From positions 6,417-70,416 of the forward strand of contig CAIIXF020000014.1 in assembly GCA_903813345.2 (NCBI GenBank): DNA of 64,000 nucleotides, in the 5' to 3' direction. The notes below the pieces were generated by a model, which worked only from the letters and a program-made list of their open reading frames with translations, was not told where the DNA came from and ran no database searches. Source of the stretch: Owenia fusiformis (taxonomy: Eukaryota; Annelida; Polychaeta; Sabellida; Oweniidae). A program made the translations under genes and the position numbers. Positions 46,833 to 60,090 of this stretch are shown here, in pieces (within the stretch, counting starts at the first letter, position 1; every line of letters starts with the position of its first letter).

Positions 46833-49113
46833 CTAGATTGGTAAATTGAACAAAGTTCAATTTAAGACTCCAGATTGATTTACTTGAGTAAAGAGCTGAG
46901 TAAGTAACTGAGTAGGAAGCTGTGTAAGTAGATGATTAAGTAATTGAGTAAGTAGCTGAGTAGGTAGCTGAGTAAGCAGCTGAGTAGGTAGCTGAGTAAG
47001 TAGCTGAGTAGGTAGCTGAGTAAGTAGCTGAGTAGGTAGCTGAGTAAGTAGCTGAGTAGGTAGCTGAGTAAGTAGCTGAGTAGGTAGCTGAGTAGGTAGC
47101 TAAGTAGGTAGCCGAGTAGGTAAGTAGGTAGGTAAGTAGGAATTTTTGACCGGAAGTCGGATTGAAATTTGGTTTGCAGATTTGGATTCCTGAGAAAATT
47201 CTACCCTTAATTCATAACTCATAAGTTAAATTATGAGAACTTTTTATTTTGACCTACTTTACGGACACCAAATCTCAAAAGTGGGTCAAAATACTTTCTG
47301 ACGGCAAAAGGCTCTCACTATTAGCACACTCTTTGCTACCTGTATACAAAATGTTGAAGCAAATCCTAAAAGTGTAGTGCAAGAATCGCAAAAATAAGGA
47401 AAAACTATGAATTTGACCTAGATTTTGACCTAGGCATTTTGGTGTCCAAATATTGAAACTAGGTAGCTTTTGAGGTCCCCTTCTTTTATAGGAATTCATT
47501 ATCTTAAGCTGTACTCAATCTATATCTCGTATTTTACACTTCAAAAAAATCTTTTTTCCTTGACTTTCTATCAGGATACCATCAGATCGATTTTCCGAAA
47601 TTTCAAAACGCCATAACTTCAAAACCGGTAGTCGGATCGAAATTTGATTTAAAGATTCGGATTCCTGACAAAATTTTACCCCTAATTCATAACTCATACG
47701 TTAAATTTGGCGAATTTTTATTTTGACCTACTTTTCAGACACACCATAACTTTAGAACCGGAAGTCGGATCGAAATTTGGTTTGCAGATTCGGATTCCTG
47801 AGAAAATTCTACTCTTAATTCATAACTCATATGTTAAATTTGGAGAATTTTTTATTTTGACCTACTTTTCGGACACCATATCTCAAAAGTGGGTCAAAAT
47901 ACTCTTTGACGGCAAAAGGCTAACACTATAAACACACTCTTTGCTACATGTATACAAAATGTTGAAGCAAATCCTAAAAGTGTAGTGTCAGAATCGCAAA
48001 AATAAGGAAAAACTATGAATTTGACCTAGATTTTGACCTAGGCATTTTGGTGTCCAAATATTGAAACTAGGTAGCTTTTGAGGTCCCCTTCTTTTATAGG
48101 AATTCATTATCTTAAGCTGTACTCAATCTATATCTCATATTTTACACTTCAAAAAAATCTTTTTTCCTTGACTTTCTATCAAGATAACATCAGATCGATT
48201 TTTCTCGAAATTTCAAAACGCCATAACTTTCAAACGGGAAGTCGGATCGAAATATGGTTTGCAGATTCGGATTCCTGAGGAAATTCTACCCTTATTCCAT
48301 AGCTCATATGTTAAATTTGGAGAATTTTTCATTTTGACCTACTTTTCGGACACCATATCTCAAAAGTGGGTAGAAATACTCTCTGACGGCAAAAGGCTAA
48401 CACTATTAGCACACTCTTGGCTACCTGTATACAAAATTCTGAAGCAAATTATTAAAGTGTAGTGTCAGAATCGCAAAAATAAGAAAAAACTATAAATTTG
48501 ACCTAGATTTTGACCTAGGCATTTTGCTGTCCAAATTTTAAAGCTAGATAGCCTTCGAGGTCCCCTTCTTTTATAAGCTTTCATTATGTTAAGCTGTACT
48601 CAGTCTATATCTCGCATTTTACACTTCGAAGAAGTCTTTTTCCCCATTGACTTAACATGGGGCACCAAATTTAGCGATTTTGAGATTTCAAAACGCTATA
48701 ACTTCCTAACCGGAAGTCGGATCGAAATTTTGTTTGCAGATTCGGATTCCTGAGATAATTCTACACTTATTTGATAATTTGCACGTTGAATTTGGAGAAC
48801 TTTTTATGTTCTGACCTACTTTTCGGACGTCATTTCTCAAAATCTGTAAGAGTAATCAAAAAACGATTTGCCTTTCGGAATTAGCTTTTTTTCTAAGGAA
48901 CATGATGAAAAAAACCCGGAGCAAAAATACCAAAGGACGACTGAGAAAACTTGTAAAATAGTGAAAACCAACGATTTGACCTAGTTCTTGACCTTTGACC
49001 TAGATAAACATTTGACCTAATTTCCCAGAAACTAGGTTTCATTACCTAGTTGACTATGTTAGCAGATTTAAGTAAGTCCTTCTAGTTGCTGAGAAAAAGT
49101 GTTCAGAAAGAAA
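46833..49113 (-). mobile_element. A element R6 (minisatellite type, shared deletion, L1 leader)
   Basis: CTAG is at 46833-46836 and the minisatellite at 46880-47138, then the shared deletion junction. Monomers and partial repeats extend to an L1 leader with DR1 at 48989. It carries the R4-group 3' half with a different leader, another sign of module exchange. Confidence 0.65.
46880..47138 (-). repeat. 12-bp minisatellite in R6
   Basis: The most regular array in the window, a near-perfect alternation of GTAGCTGAGTAA and GTAGCTGAGTAG (24-bp higher-order period). Confidence 0.85.
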
Positions 49114-49130
49114 GAAAGAAAGAATAATAA

Positions 49131-51008
49131 CTAGACTTTGGAAATTGAACGAAGTTCAATTTCAGACTCCAGATCTAGACTTTTTTTTAGCCGAGTCATC
49201 CAGAATAAGCCGAGTCATCCAAAATAAGCTGAGTCATCCAGAAAAAGATGGATGGATGGATGAAAAAGGAAGGAAGGATAGGCTAGAATAGACAGGAACG
49301 ATAGGATAGAATAGGAAAGAATGATAGAATAGAATAGGAAGAAGGAATAGAATAGGAAGGAGAGGATACGAAGGAAAGGATAAATAAAATAGGAAGGTAG
49401 GATAGGATAGAATAGGAAAGAACGATAGGATAGAATAAGAAAGAAGGATAGGATAGAATAGAATAGAATAAAGGATAGGATAGGATAGGAAGGATAGGAA
49501 GGAAAAGATACGAAAGAAGGATAGATTAGAAGGATACGATAGGATCACAAAGGAAGGATGGATGCAGTTTTCAGTATTTTCTTCTCTACTCTTGACTTTC
49601 TATCAGGATACCATCAGATCGATTTTTCTCGAAATTTCAAAACGCCATAACTTTCAAACCGGAAGTCGGATCGAAATTTGGTTTGCAGACTCGGATTCCT
49701 GAGAAAATTCTACCCTTAATTCATAACTAATATGTTAAATTTGGAGAACTTTTTATTTTGACCTACTTTTCGGACACCATATCTCAAAAGTGGGTCAAAA
49801 TACTTTCTGACCGCAAAAGGCTAACACTATTAGCACACTCTTTCCTACCTGTATACAAAATTTTGAAGGAAATCATTTAAATATAGTGTCAGAATCACAA
49901 AAATAAGGAAAAACTATGAATTTGACCTAGATTTTGACCTAGGGATTTTGGAGTCCAAATTTTGAAGTTAGGTAGCCTTTGAGGTCCCCTTCTTTCATAG
50001 GCTTTCATTATTTTAAGCTGTACTTAGTCTATATCTGGAATTTTACACTTCAAAAAAATCTTTTTTTCCCATTGACATAACATGGGGCACCAAATTTAGC
50101 GATTTTTGAGCTTTCAAAATGGCATAACTTCCGAACAGGAAGTCGGATGGAAATTTGATTTGCAGATTCGGATTCCTGAGAAAATTTTATACTTAATTCA
50201 TTACTCAAACGTTAAATTTGGAGAATTTTTTATTTTGACCTACTTTTCGGACACCATATCTCAAAAGTGGGTCAAAATACTTTCTGACGGCAAAAGGCTA
50301 ACACTATTAGCACACTCTTGGCTACAAGTATACAAAATTTCGAAGAATATAATTAATCCGTAGTGTCAGAATTGCAAAAATAAGGAAAAACTTTGAATTT
50401 GACCTAGATTTTGACCTAGGGAGTTTGGTGTCCAAATTTTTATGAAAAGAAGGTTTTGAGGTCCCTTTCTTTTATGGGCTTCCATTATGTTTAGCTGTGC
50501 TTAGTCTATATCTCGTATTTTACACTTCAAAAAAATATTTTTTCCCATTGAATTAACATGAGGCACCAAATTTAGCGATTTTTGAATTTTCAAAACGCCA
50601 TAACTTCTGAACCGGAAGTCAGATCGAAATTTGGTTTTCAAATTCGGAATTCTGAGAAAATTTCCTATAAGACTGATATCCTTTACATTGGATTCGGAGA
50701 TTTTTTTTTTGGACCTCGTTTTCGGACACTGATATCTCGAAATCGGTTTGAGATACCAAAAAACTAAATCGACCCTAGATTTTCTACTTTTTTATGAGGA
50801 ACACAATGAAAAAAACCCGGATCAAAAATATTGAAGGACGACCGAGAAAATCGAAAAAAGTGACAAAGTACTGGATTTGACCTAGTTCTTGACCTTTGAC
50901 CTAGATAAAAATTTGACCCAATTTCCCACCAACTAGATACTGAAGCTAAATCAACTGTATTATGGTACTTACTGGATACCTCATAGTTATTGAAAAAACT
51001 CCCAAAGA
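49131..51008 (-). mobile_element. A element R7 (TATCC type, double tract)
   Basis: CTAG is at 49131-49134. The (TATCC)n region (49245-49560) is about 1.5 times the usual length and contains the join GGATAAATAAAATAGGAAGG, so two tract ends appear fused. Monomers, the L2-linked first monomer, and a leader with DR1 at 50890 follow. Confidence 0.6.
49245..49560 (-). repeat. Extended (TATCC)n tract in R7
   Basis: It has two tract halves, 49245-49378 and 49379-49560, each resembling a whole tract of another copy. Confidence 0.8.
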
Positions 51009-51058
51009 ATAATAAGAATAAGAATAAGAAGAAGAATAAGAATACTGGCAAAAACAAT

Positions 51059-51195
51059 AGACTCCAGATTGACATCTGGAGTCTAATAAGAAAACTGGCA
51101 AAAGCAATAGACTCCAGATGAAATCTGGAGTCTAATAATAATAATAAGAAGAAAACTGGCAAAAGCAATAGACTCCAGATTTTCATCTGGAGTCT
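51059..51195 (-). repeat. Three CTCC-type palindromes
   Basis: Palindromes at 51059-51084, 51109-51133 and 51170-51195, with tails on the - strand, lie between R8's 3' CTAG and R7's leader, the same relative place as in the + strand clusters. Confidence 0.85.
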
Positions 51196-51206
51196 AATAA
51201 TAATAA

Positions 51207-52928
51207 CTAGATTGGTAAATTGAACAAAGTTCAATTTAAGACTCCAGATTGATTTACTTGAGTAAAGAGCTGAGTAAGTAACTGAGTAGGAAGCTGAGTA
51301 AGTAGATGATTAAGTAATTGAGTAAGTAGCTGAGTAGGTAGCTGAGTAAGCAGCTGAGCAGGTAGCTGAGTAAGTAGCTGAGTAGGTAGCTGAGTAAGTA
51401 GCTGAGTAGGTAGCTAAGTAGGTAGCCGAGTAGGTAAGTAGGTAGGTAAGTAGGAATTTTTGACCGGAAGTCATTTGGTTTGCAGATTTGGATTCCTGAG
51501 AAAATTCTACCCTTAATTCATAACTCATAAGTTAAATTATGAGAACTTTTTATTTTGACCTACTTTACGAACACCATATCTCAAAAGTGGGTCAAAATAC
51601 TGTTTGACGGCAAAAGGCTCTCACTATTAGCACACTCTTTGCTACCTGTATACAAAATGTTGAAGCAAATCCTAAAAGTGTAGTGCCAGAATCGAAAAAA
51701 TAAGGAAAAACTATGAATTTGACCTAGATTTTGACCTAGGCATTTTGGTGTCCAAATATTGAAACTAGGTAGCTTTTGAGGTCCCCCTCTTTTATCAAAA
51801 TTCATTATCTCAAGCTGTACTCAATCTATATCTCGTATTTTACACTTCAAAAAAATCTTTTTTCCTTGACTTTCAATCAGGATAACATCAGATCGATTTT
51901 TCTCGAAATTTCTAAACGCCATAACTTTCGGATCGAAAATTGGTTTGCAGATTCGGATTCCTGACAAAATTCTACCCCTAATTCATAACTCATACGTTAA
52001 ATTTGGCGAATTTTTATTTTGACCTACTTTTTGGACACGCCATAACTTCGAAACCGGAAGTCGGATCGAAATTTGGTTTGCAGATTCGGATTTCTCGGAA
52101 AATTCTACTCTTAATTCATAACTCAAACATTAAATTTGGAGAACTTTTTATTTTGACCTACATTTCGGACACCATATCTCAAAAGTGGGTCAAAATACTT
52201 TTTGACGGCAAAAGGCTAACGCTACTAGCACACTCTTGGCTACATGTATACACAATTTCGAAGAATATAATTAAAGTTTAGTGTCAGAATCGAAAAATAA
52301 GGAAAACCTATGAATTTGACCTAGATTTTGACCTAGGCATTTTGGTGTCCAAATTTTGAAGCAAGATGGCTTTTGAGGTCCCCTTCTTTTAAAGGCTTTG
52401 ATTATGTGAAGCTGAACTTAGTCTATATTCCGTATTTTTCACTTCAAAAAAATCTTTTTTCCCATTGACTTAACATGAGCACCAAATTTAGCGATTTTTG
52501 AGTTTTCAAAATGCCATAACTTCCGAACCGGAAGTCGGATCGAAATTTGGTTTGCAGATTCAGATTCCTGAGAAAATTTTACACTTATTTCATAGCTCAT
52601 ATGTTAAATTTGGTTAACTTTTTAGTTTGACCTACTTTCCGGACGCCATATCTCAAAATCAGTAAGAGTAATCAAAAAACGGATGGCACACTCTCGATTT
52701 GTTTTTTTCTAAGCTACATGTTGAAAAAAAGATGAAGGAGTTACCACAAGTAACAACGAAGATAATTGACAGAATGTTGATTGACCTAAATTTGACCTAG
52801 TTCTTGACCTTTGACCTAGATAAAAATTTGACCTAATATCCCAGAAACTAGGTTGATGGGCTATGTTAGCCATGTAAGTAGGTTAAAGTAAGTTCTTCTA
52901 GTTGCTGAGAAAAAGTGTTCGGAAAGAA
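51207..52928 (-). mobile_element. A element R8 (minisatellite type, shared deletion)
   Basis: CTAG is at 51207-51210 and the minisatellite at 51255-51453. The shared junction is followed by a further small deletion (GGAAGTCATTTGG). It is nearly identical to R4, including the rare ACTGTTTGACGGC (51599 and 43553). DR1 is at 52805. Confidence 0.65.
51255..51453 (-). repeat. 12-bp minisatellite in R8
   Basis: Shorter array, about 16 units; part of it is open as a threonine/serine/tyrosine-rich repeat frame, a product of the repeat. Confidence 0.85.
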
Positions 52929-52955
52929 AGAAAGAAAGAAAGAAAGAATGAATAA

Positions 52956-55014
52956 CTAGACATGTAAATTGAACAAGTTCAATTTAAGACTCCAGATTTC
53001 AGACTTTTTTTAAGCTGAGTCATCCAAATACTTGTAAGCTGAGTCATTCAGAATAAGCTGAGTCAGCTAGAATATAGACATTTAGACAACTCTTAAGAAT
53101 GTTATCTTCGACTCCATTGGCTTAACATGGGGATATCATCATATCGACTTTTCAAGAGTTCAAACCGCTATAACTATCTAATCAGAAGTTGGATCGAAAT
53201 TTAGTTTAAAGATTCTGATTCCTGAGAAAATTCTACCCTTAATTCATAACTCATACGTTAAATTTGGAGAACTTTTTATTTTGACCTACTTTTCAGACAC
53301 CATATCTCAAAAGTGGGTCACAATACTTTCTGACGGCAGAAGGCTAACACTATAAGCACACTCTTTGCTACCTGTATACAAAATTTCGAAGCAAATCATT
53401 AAAGTGTAATGTCAGAATCGCAAAAATAAGGAAAAACTATGAATTTGACCTAGATTTTGACCTAGGCATTTTGGTGTCCAAATTTTAAAGCTAGATAGCC
53501 TTCGAGGTCCCCTTCTTTTATAGGCTTTCAGAATGTTAAGCTGTACTAAGTTTATATCTGGACTTTTACACTTCAAAAAAATCTTTTTTCTCATTGACAT
53601 AACATGGGGCACCAAATTTAGCGATTTTTGAGCTTTCAAAACGCCATAACTTCCGAACCGAAAGTCGGATTGAAATTTGGATTGCAGATTCGGATTCCTG
53701 GGAAAATTCTACGTTTAATTCATAGCTCATATGTTAAATTTGGAGAACTTTTTATTTTGACCTACTTTTCGGAGACCATATCTCAAAAGTTGGTCAAAAT
53801 ACTTTCTGACGGCAGAAGGCGAACACTATAAGCACACTCTTTGCTACCTGTATACAAAATTTCGAAGCAAATCATTAAAGTGTAATGCCAGAATCGCAAA
53901 AATAAGGAAAAACTATGAATTTGACCTAGATTTTGACCTAGGCATTTTGGTGTCCAAATTTTAAAGCTAGATAGCCTTCGACGTCCCATTCTTTTACAGG
54001 CTTTCAGAATGTTAAGCTGTACTCAGTTTATATCTGGTATTTTACACTTCAAAAAAATCTTTTTTCTCATTGACATAACATGGGGCACCAAATTTAGCGA
54101 TTTTTGAGCTTTTAAAACGCCATAACTTCCGAACCGAAAGTCGGATTGAAATTTGGTTTACAGATTCGGATTCCTGGGAAAATTCTACTCTTAATTCATA
54201 GCTCATATGTTAAATTTGGAGAACTTTTTATTTTGACCTACTTTTCGGACACCATATCTCAAAAGTGGGTCAAAATACTTTCTGACGGCAAAAGGCTAAC
54301 ACTATTAGCACACTCTTTGCTACCTGTATACAAAATTTTGAAGTAAATTATTAAAGTGTAGTGTCAGAATCGTAAAAATAAGGAAAAACTATGAATTTGA
54401 CCTAGATTTTGACCTCGGCATTTTGGTGTCCAAATTTTGAAGCTATGTAGCTTTTGAGGTCCCCTTCTTTTATAAGCATTCATTATGTTAAGCTGTACTC
54501 AGTCTATATCTTGTATTTTACACTTCGAAAAAGTCTTTTTTCCCATTGACTTAACATAGGCACCAAATTTAGCGATTTTTGAGCTTTCAAAACGCTATAA
54601 CTTCCGAACCGGAAGTCCGATTAAAATTTGGTTTGCAGATTCGGATTCCTGAGATCATTCTACACTTATTTCATAACTCACATGTTGAATTTGGAGAACT
54701 TTTTGTTCTGACCTACTTTCCGGACGCCATATCTCAAAATCAGTAAGAGTAATCAAAATTCTGATGTCATATCTTTGATTCGCCTTTTTCTAAGCTACAC
54801 GATGAAAAAAAGATGAAGGAGTTACGAAGAATATTGACGAAGATATGATGAAGAATGTTGAAAATGTAAGATTTGACCTAGTTCTTGACCTTTGACCTAG
54901 ATAAAAATTTGACCTAATTTCCCAGAAAGCCAGATATATTCCCTAGTCAACCATGTAGGTTGGATTAAGTAAGATGTTATAGTTGGAGAGAAAATATGTT
55001 AGGAGGAAGAAGAA
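52956..55014 (-). mobile_element. A element R9 (L3 leader, TGACTCAGC type)
   Basis: CTAG is at 52956-52959, with TGACTCAGC boxes and GCTGAGTCAGC at 53057, four monomer ends, and the L3 leader with DR1 at 54886. It is the only TGACTCAGC-type copy in this fragment and most like E17. Confidence 0.65.
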
Positions 55015-55031
55015 AGAAAAAAGAAGAATAA

Positions 55032-56760
55032 CTAGATTGGTAAATTGAACAAAGTTCAATTTAAGACTCCAGATTGATTTACTTGAGTAAAGAGCTGAGT
55101 AAGTAACTGAGTAGGAAGCTGAGTAAGTAGATGATTAAGTAATTGAGTAAGTAGCTGAGTAGGTAGCTGAGTAAGCAGCTGAGCAGGTAGCTGAGTAAGT
55201 AGCTGAGTAGGTAGCTGAGTAAGTAGCTGAGTAGGTAGCTAAGTAGGTAGCCGAGTAAGTAAGTAGGAATTTTTGACCGGAAGTCGGATTGAAATTTGGT
55301 TTGTAGATTCGGATTCCTGAGAAAATTCTACCCTTAATTCATAACTCATAAGTTAAATTATGAGAACTTTTTATTTTGACCTACTTTACGGACACCATAT
55401 CTCAAAAGTGGGTCAAAATACTTCTGACGGCAAAAAGCTAACTCTATTAACACACTCTTTGCTACCTGTATACAAAATTTTGAAGCAAATCCTAAAAGTG
55501 TAGTGCCAGAATCGCAAAAATAAGGAGAAACTATGAATTTGACCTAGATTTTGACCTAGGCATTTTGGTGTCCAAATGTTGAAACTAGGTAGCTTTTGAG
55601 GTCCCCTTCTTTTATAGGAATTCATTATCTTAAGCTGTACTCAATCTATATCTCGTATTTTACACTTCAAAAAAATCTTTTTTCCTTGACTTTCTATCAG
55701 GATACCATCAGATCGATTTTCCGAAATTACAAAACGCAATAACTTCCGAACCGGAAGTCAGATCGAAATTTGATTTAAAGATTCGGATTCCTGACAAAAT
55801 TCTACCCCTAATTCATAACTCATACGTTAAATTTGGCGATTTTTTATTTTGACCTGCTTTTCGGACACGCCATAACTTCCGAACCGGAAGTCGGATCGAA
55901 ATTTGGTTTGCAGATTCGGATTCCTGGGAAAATTCTACTCTTAATTCATAACTCATATGTTAAATTTGGAGAATTTTTTATTTTGACCTACTTTTCGGAC
56001 ACCATATCTCAAAAGTGGGTCAAAATACTCTCTGACGGCAAAAGGCTAACACTATTAGACAACTCTTTGCTACCTGTATACAAAATTTTGAAGCAAATCC
56101 TAAAAGTGTAGTGCCAGAATCGCAAAAATAAGGAAAAACTATTAATTTGACCTAGATTTTGACCTAGGCATTTTGGTGTCCAAATATTGAAACTAGGTAG
56201 CTTTTGAGGTCCCCTTCTTTTATAGGAATTCATTATCTTAAGCTGTACTCAATCTATATCTCGTATTTTACACTTCAAAAAAAAATTTCCTTGACTTTCT
56301 ATCAGGATAACATCAGATCGATTTTTCTCGAAATTTCAAAACGCCATAACTTCCGAACCGGAAGTCGGATCGAAATTTGGTTTGCAGATTCGGATTCCTG
56401 AGGAAAATCTACCCTTATTCCATAGCTCATATGTTAAATTTGGAGAACTTTTTTAGTTTGACCTACTTTCCGGACGCCATATCTCAAAATCGCTAAGAGT
56501 AATCAAAAAACGGATGGCACACTCTCGATTTGTTTTTTTCTAAGCTATATGTTGAAAAAAAGATGAAGAAGTAACGACAAACAACAACGTAGATAATTGA
56601 CAGAATGTTGATTTGACCTAAACTTGACCTAGTTCTTGACCTTTGACCTAGATACAAATTTGACCTAATTTCCCAGAAACTAGGTTGATGGGCTATGTTA
56701 GCCATGTAAATGGGTTAATGTAAGTCCTTCTAGTTGCTGAGAAAAAGTGTTCGGAAAGAA
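55032..56760 (-). mobile_element. A element R10 (minisatellite type, shared deletion)
   Basis: CTAG at 55032-55035, minisatellite at 55080-55265, shared junction, monomers and partial repeat, E15-like leader with DR1 at 56637, and a (GAAA)n end. With R11 it forms a two-element block repeated as R12 plus R13. Confidence 0.65.
55080..55265 (-). repeat. 12-bp minisatellite in R10
   Basis: About 15 units. Confidence 0.85.
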
Positions 56761-56781
56761 AGAAAGAAAGAAAAATAATAA

Positions 56782-58220
56782 CTAGACTTTGGAAATTGAA
56801 CGAAGTTCAATTTCAGACTCCAGATCTAGACTTTTTTTTAGCCCAGTCATACAGAATAAGCCGAGTCATCGAGAATAAGCTGAGTCATCAAAAATAAGCT
56901 GAGTCATCCAGAAAAAGATGGATGGGTGGATGGAATAAGCCTAGTCATCCAGAATAAGCCGAGTCATCTAGAATAAGCTGAGTCATTCAGAAAAAGATGG
57001 ATCGATAAAATAGGAAGCTAGGATAGGACAGAATACGAAGGAACGATAGGATAGAATAAGAAAGAAGGATAGGATAGAACAGAATAGGAAGAAAGGATAT
57101 GATAGGAGAGGAAAGGAAGGATAGGAAGGAACATTTTCTTCTCTACTCTTGACTTTCTATCAGGATACCATCAGATCGATTTTCCGAAATTTCAAAACGC
57201 CATAACTTCCGAACCGGAAGTCGGATCAAAATTCGATTTAAAGATTCGGATTCCTGACAAAATTCTACCCCTAATTCATAACTCATACGTTAAATTTGGC
57301 CAATTTTTGTTTTGACCTACTTTTTGGACACGCCATAACTTTGAAATCGGAAGTCGGATCGAAATTTGGTTTGCAGATTCGGATTACTGAGAAAGTTCTA
57401 CCCTTAATTCATAAATCATACGTTAAATTTAAAGAATATTTTATTTTGACCTACTTTTCGGACACCATATCTCAAAAATGGGTCAAAATACTTTCTGACG
57501 GAAAAAGGCTCACACTATTAACACACTCTTTCCTATCTGTACACAAAATTTTGAAGTAAATTATTGAAGTGTAGTGTCAGAATTGAAAAAATAAGGAAAA
57601 CCTATGAATTTGACCTAGATTTTGACCTAGGCATTTTGGTGTCCAAATTTTTATGAAAAGAAGGTCTTGAGGTCCCTTTCTTTGATGGGCTTCCATTATG
57701 TTTAGCTGTGCTTAGTCTATATCTCGTATTTTACACTTCAAAAAAATATTTTTTCCCATTGAATTAACATGGGCACCAAATTTAGCGATTTTTGAATTTT
57801 CAAAACGCCATAACTTCTGAACCGGAAGTCAGATCGAAATTTGGTTTTCAGATTCGGAATCCTGAGAAAATTTCCTATAAGACTGATATCCTGGACATTG
57901 GATTCGGAGAACTTTTTTTTGGACCTCGTTTTCGGACACTGATATCTCGAAATCGGTTTGAGATACCAAAAAACTAAATCGAACCTAGCTTTTCTACTTT
58001 TTTATGAGGAACACAATGAAAAAAACCCGGATCAAAAATATTGAAGGACGACCGAGAAAATCGAAAAAAGTGACAAAGTAATCGATTTGACCTAGTTCTT
58101 GACCTTTGACCTAGATAAAAATTTGACCCAATTTCCCACCAACTAGATACTGAACCCAAATAAACTGTATAATGGTCTTTACTGGATACCTTATAGTTTC
58201 TGAAAAAACGGCTACGGAAT
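56782..58220 (-). mobile_element. A element R11 (TATCC type)
   Basis: CTAG is at 56782-56785. The TGACT-box region is extended (56838-56995) by an internal duplication around GATGGATGGGTGGATGG. The (TATCC)n tract at about 57005-57130 is shortened. Monomers and the variant L2 leader (TTCCGTAGCC on the - strand), with DR1 at 58100, follow. Confidence 0.6.
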
Positions 58221-58262
58221 AATAAGAATAATAATAATAATAAGAATACTGGCAAAAACAAT

Positions 58263-58288
58263 AGACTCCAGATTGACATCTGGAGTCT
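58263..58288 (-). repeat. Single CTCC-type palindrome (GTCA loop)
   Basis: It lies between R12's CTAG and R11's leader; its tail matches other GTCA-loop copies. Confidence 0.85.
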
Positions 58289-58299
58289 AATAATAATAA

Positions 58300-60045
58300 C
58301 TAGATTGGTAAATTGAACAAAGTTCAATTTAAGACTCCAGATTGATTTACTTGAGTAAAGAGCTGAGTAAGTAACTGAGTAGGAAGCTGAGTAAGTAGAT
58401 AATTAAGTAATTGAGTAAGTAGCTGAGTAGGTAGCTGAGTAAGCAGCTGGGCAGGTAGCTGAGTAAGTAGCTGAGTAGGTAGCTGAGTAAGTAGCTGAGT
58501 AGGTAGCTAAGTAGGTAGCCGAGTAGGTAAGTAGGTAGGTAAGTAGGAATTTTTGACCGGAAGTCGGATTGAAATTTGGTTTGCAGATTCGGATTCCTGA
58601 GAAAATTCTACCCTTAATTCATAACTCGTAAGTTAAATTGTGACAACTTTTTATTTTGACCTACTTTACGGACACGATATCTCAAAAGTGGGTCAAAATA
58701 CTTTCTGACGGCAAAAGGCTCTCACTATTAGCACACTCTTTGCTACCTGTATACAAAATTTTGAAGCAAATCCTAAAAGTGTAGTGCCAGAATAGCAAAA
58801 ATAAGGAAAAACTATGAATTTGACCTAGATTTTGACCTAGGCATTTTGGTGTCCAAATATTGAAACTAGGTAGCTTTTGAGGTCCTCTTCTTTTATAGGA
58901 ATTCATTATCTTAAGCTGTACTCAATCCATATCTCGTATTTTACACTTCAAAAAAATCTTTTTTCCTTGACTTTCTATAAGGATACCATCAGATCGATTT
59001 TTCGAAATTTCAAAACGCCATAACTTCCGAACCGGCAGTCAAATCGGAATTTGATTTAAAGATTCGGATTCCTGACAAAATTCTACCCCTAATTCATAAC
59101 TCATACGTTAAATTTGGAGAATTTTTATTTTGACCTACTTTTCGGACACGCCATAACTTTTGAACCGGAAGTCAGATCGAAATTTGATTTGCAGATCCGG
59201 ATTCCTGAGAAAATTCTACTCTTAATTCATAACTCATATGTTAAATTTGGAGAATGTTTTATTTTGACCTACTTTTCGGACACCATATCTCAAAAGTGGG
59301 TCAAAATACTCTCTGACGGCAAAAGGCTAACACTATTAGCACACTCTTTGCTACCTGTATACAAAATTTTGAAGCAAATCGTAAAAGTGTAGTGCCAGAA
59401 TCGCAAAAATAAGGAAAAACTATGAATTTGACCTAGATTTTGACCTAGGCATTTTGGTGTCCAAATATTGAAACTAGGTAGCTTTTGAGGTCCCCTTCTT
59501 TTATAGGAATTCATTATCTTAAGCTGTACTCAATCTATATCTCATATTTTACACTTCAAAAAAATCTTTTTTCCTTGACTTTCTATCAGGATAACATCAG
59601 ATCGATTTTTCTCGAAATTTCAAAACGCCATAACTTTCAAACGGGAAGTCGGATCGAAATTTGGTTTGCAGATTCGGATTCCTGAGGAAATCCTACCCTT
59701 ATTCCATAGCTCATATGTTAAATTTGGAGAACTTTTTTAGTTTGACCTACTTTCCAGACGCCATATCTCAAAATCGCTAAGAGTAATCAAAAAACGGATG
59801 GCACACTCTCGATTTGTTTTTTTCTAAGCTACATGATGAAAAAAAGATGAAGGAGTAACGACAATAAACAACGAAGATAATTGACAGAATGTTGATTTGA
59901 CCTAAATTTGACCTGGTTCTTGACCTTTGACCTAGATACAAACTTGACCTAATTTCCCAGAAACTAGGTCGATGGGCTATGTTAGCCATGTAAGTAGGTT
60001 AAAGTAAGTTCTTCTAGTTGCTGAGAAAAAGTGTTCGGAAAGAAA
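58300..60045 (-). mobile_element. A element R12 (minisatellite type, shared deletion)
   Basis: CTAG at 58300-58303, minisatellite at 58345-58545, shared junction, E15-like leader with DR1 at 59921. It matches R10 at an offset of about 3.27 kb. Confidence 0.65.
58345..58545 (-). repeat. 12-bp minisatellite in R12
   Basis: About 16 units, with the same unit order as R8 and R10 at both ends. Confidence 0.85.
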
Positions 60046-60090
60046 GAAAGAAAGATAAATAATAATAATAAGAAAACTGGCAAAAGCAAT

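Noticed and set aside
51310-51528. Threonine/serine/tyrosine-rich repeat protein
   Set aside because: Translation of the 12-bp minisatellite; any unit length divisible by three stays open without selection.
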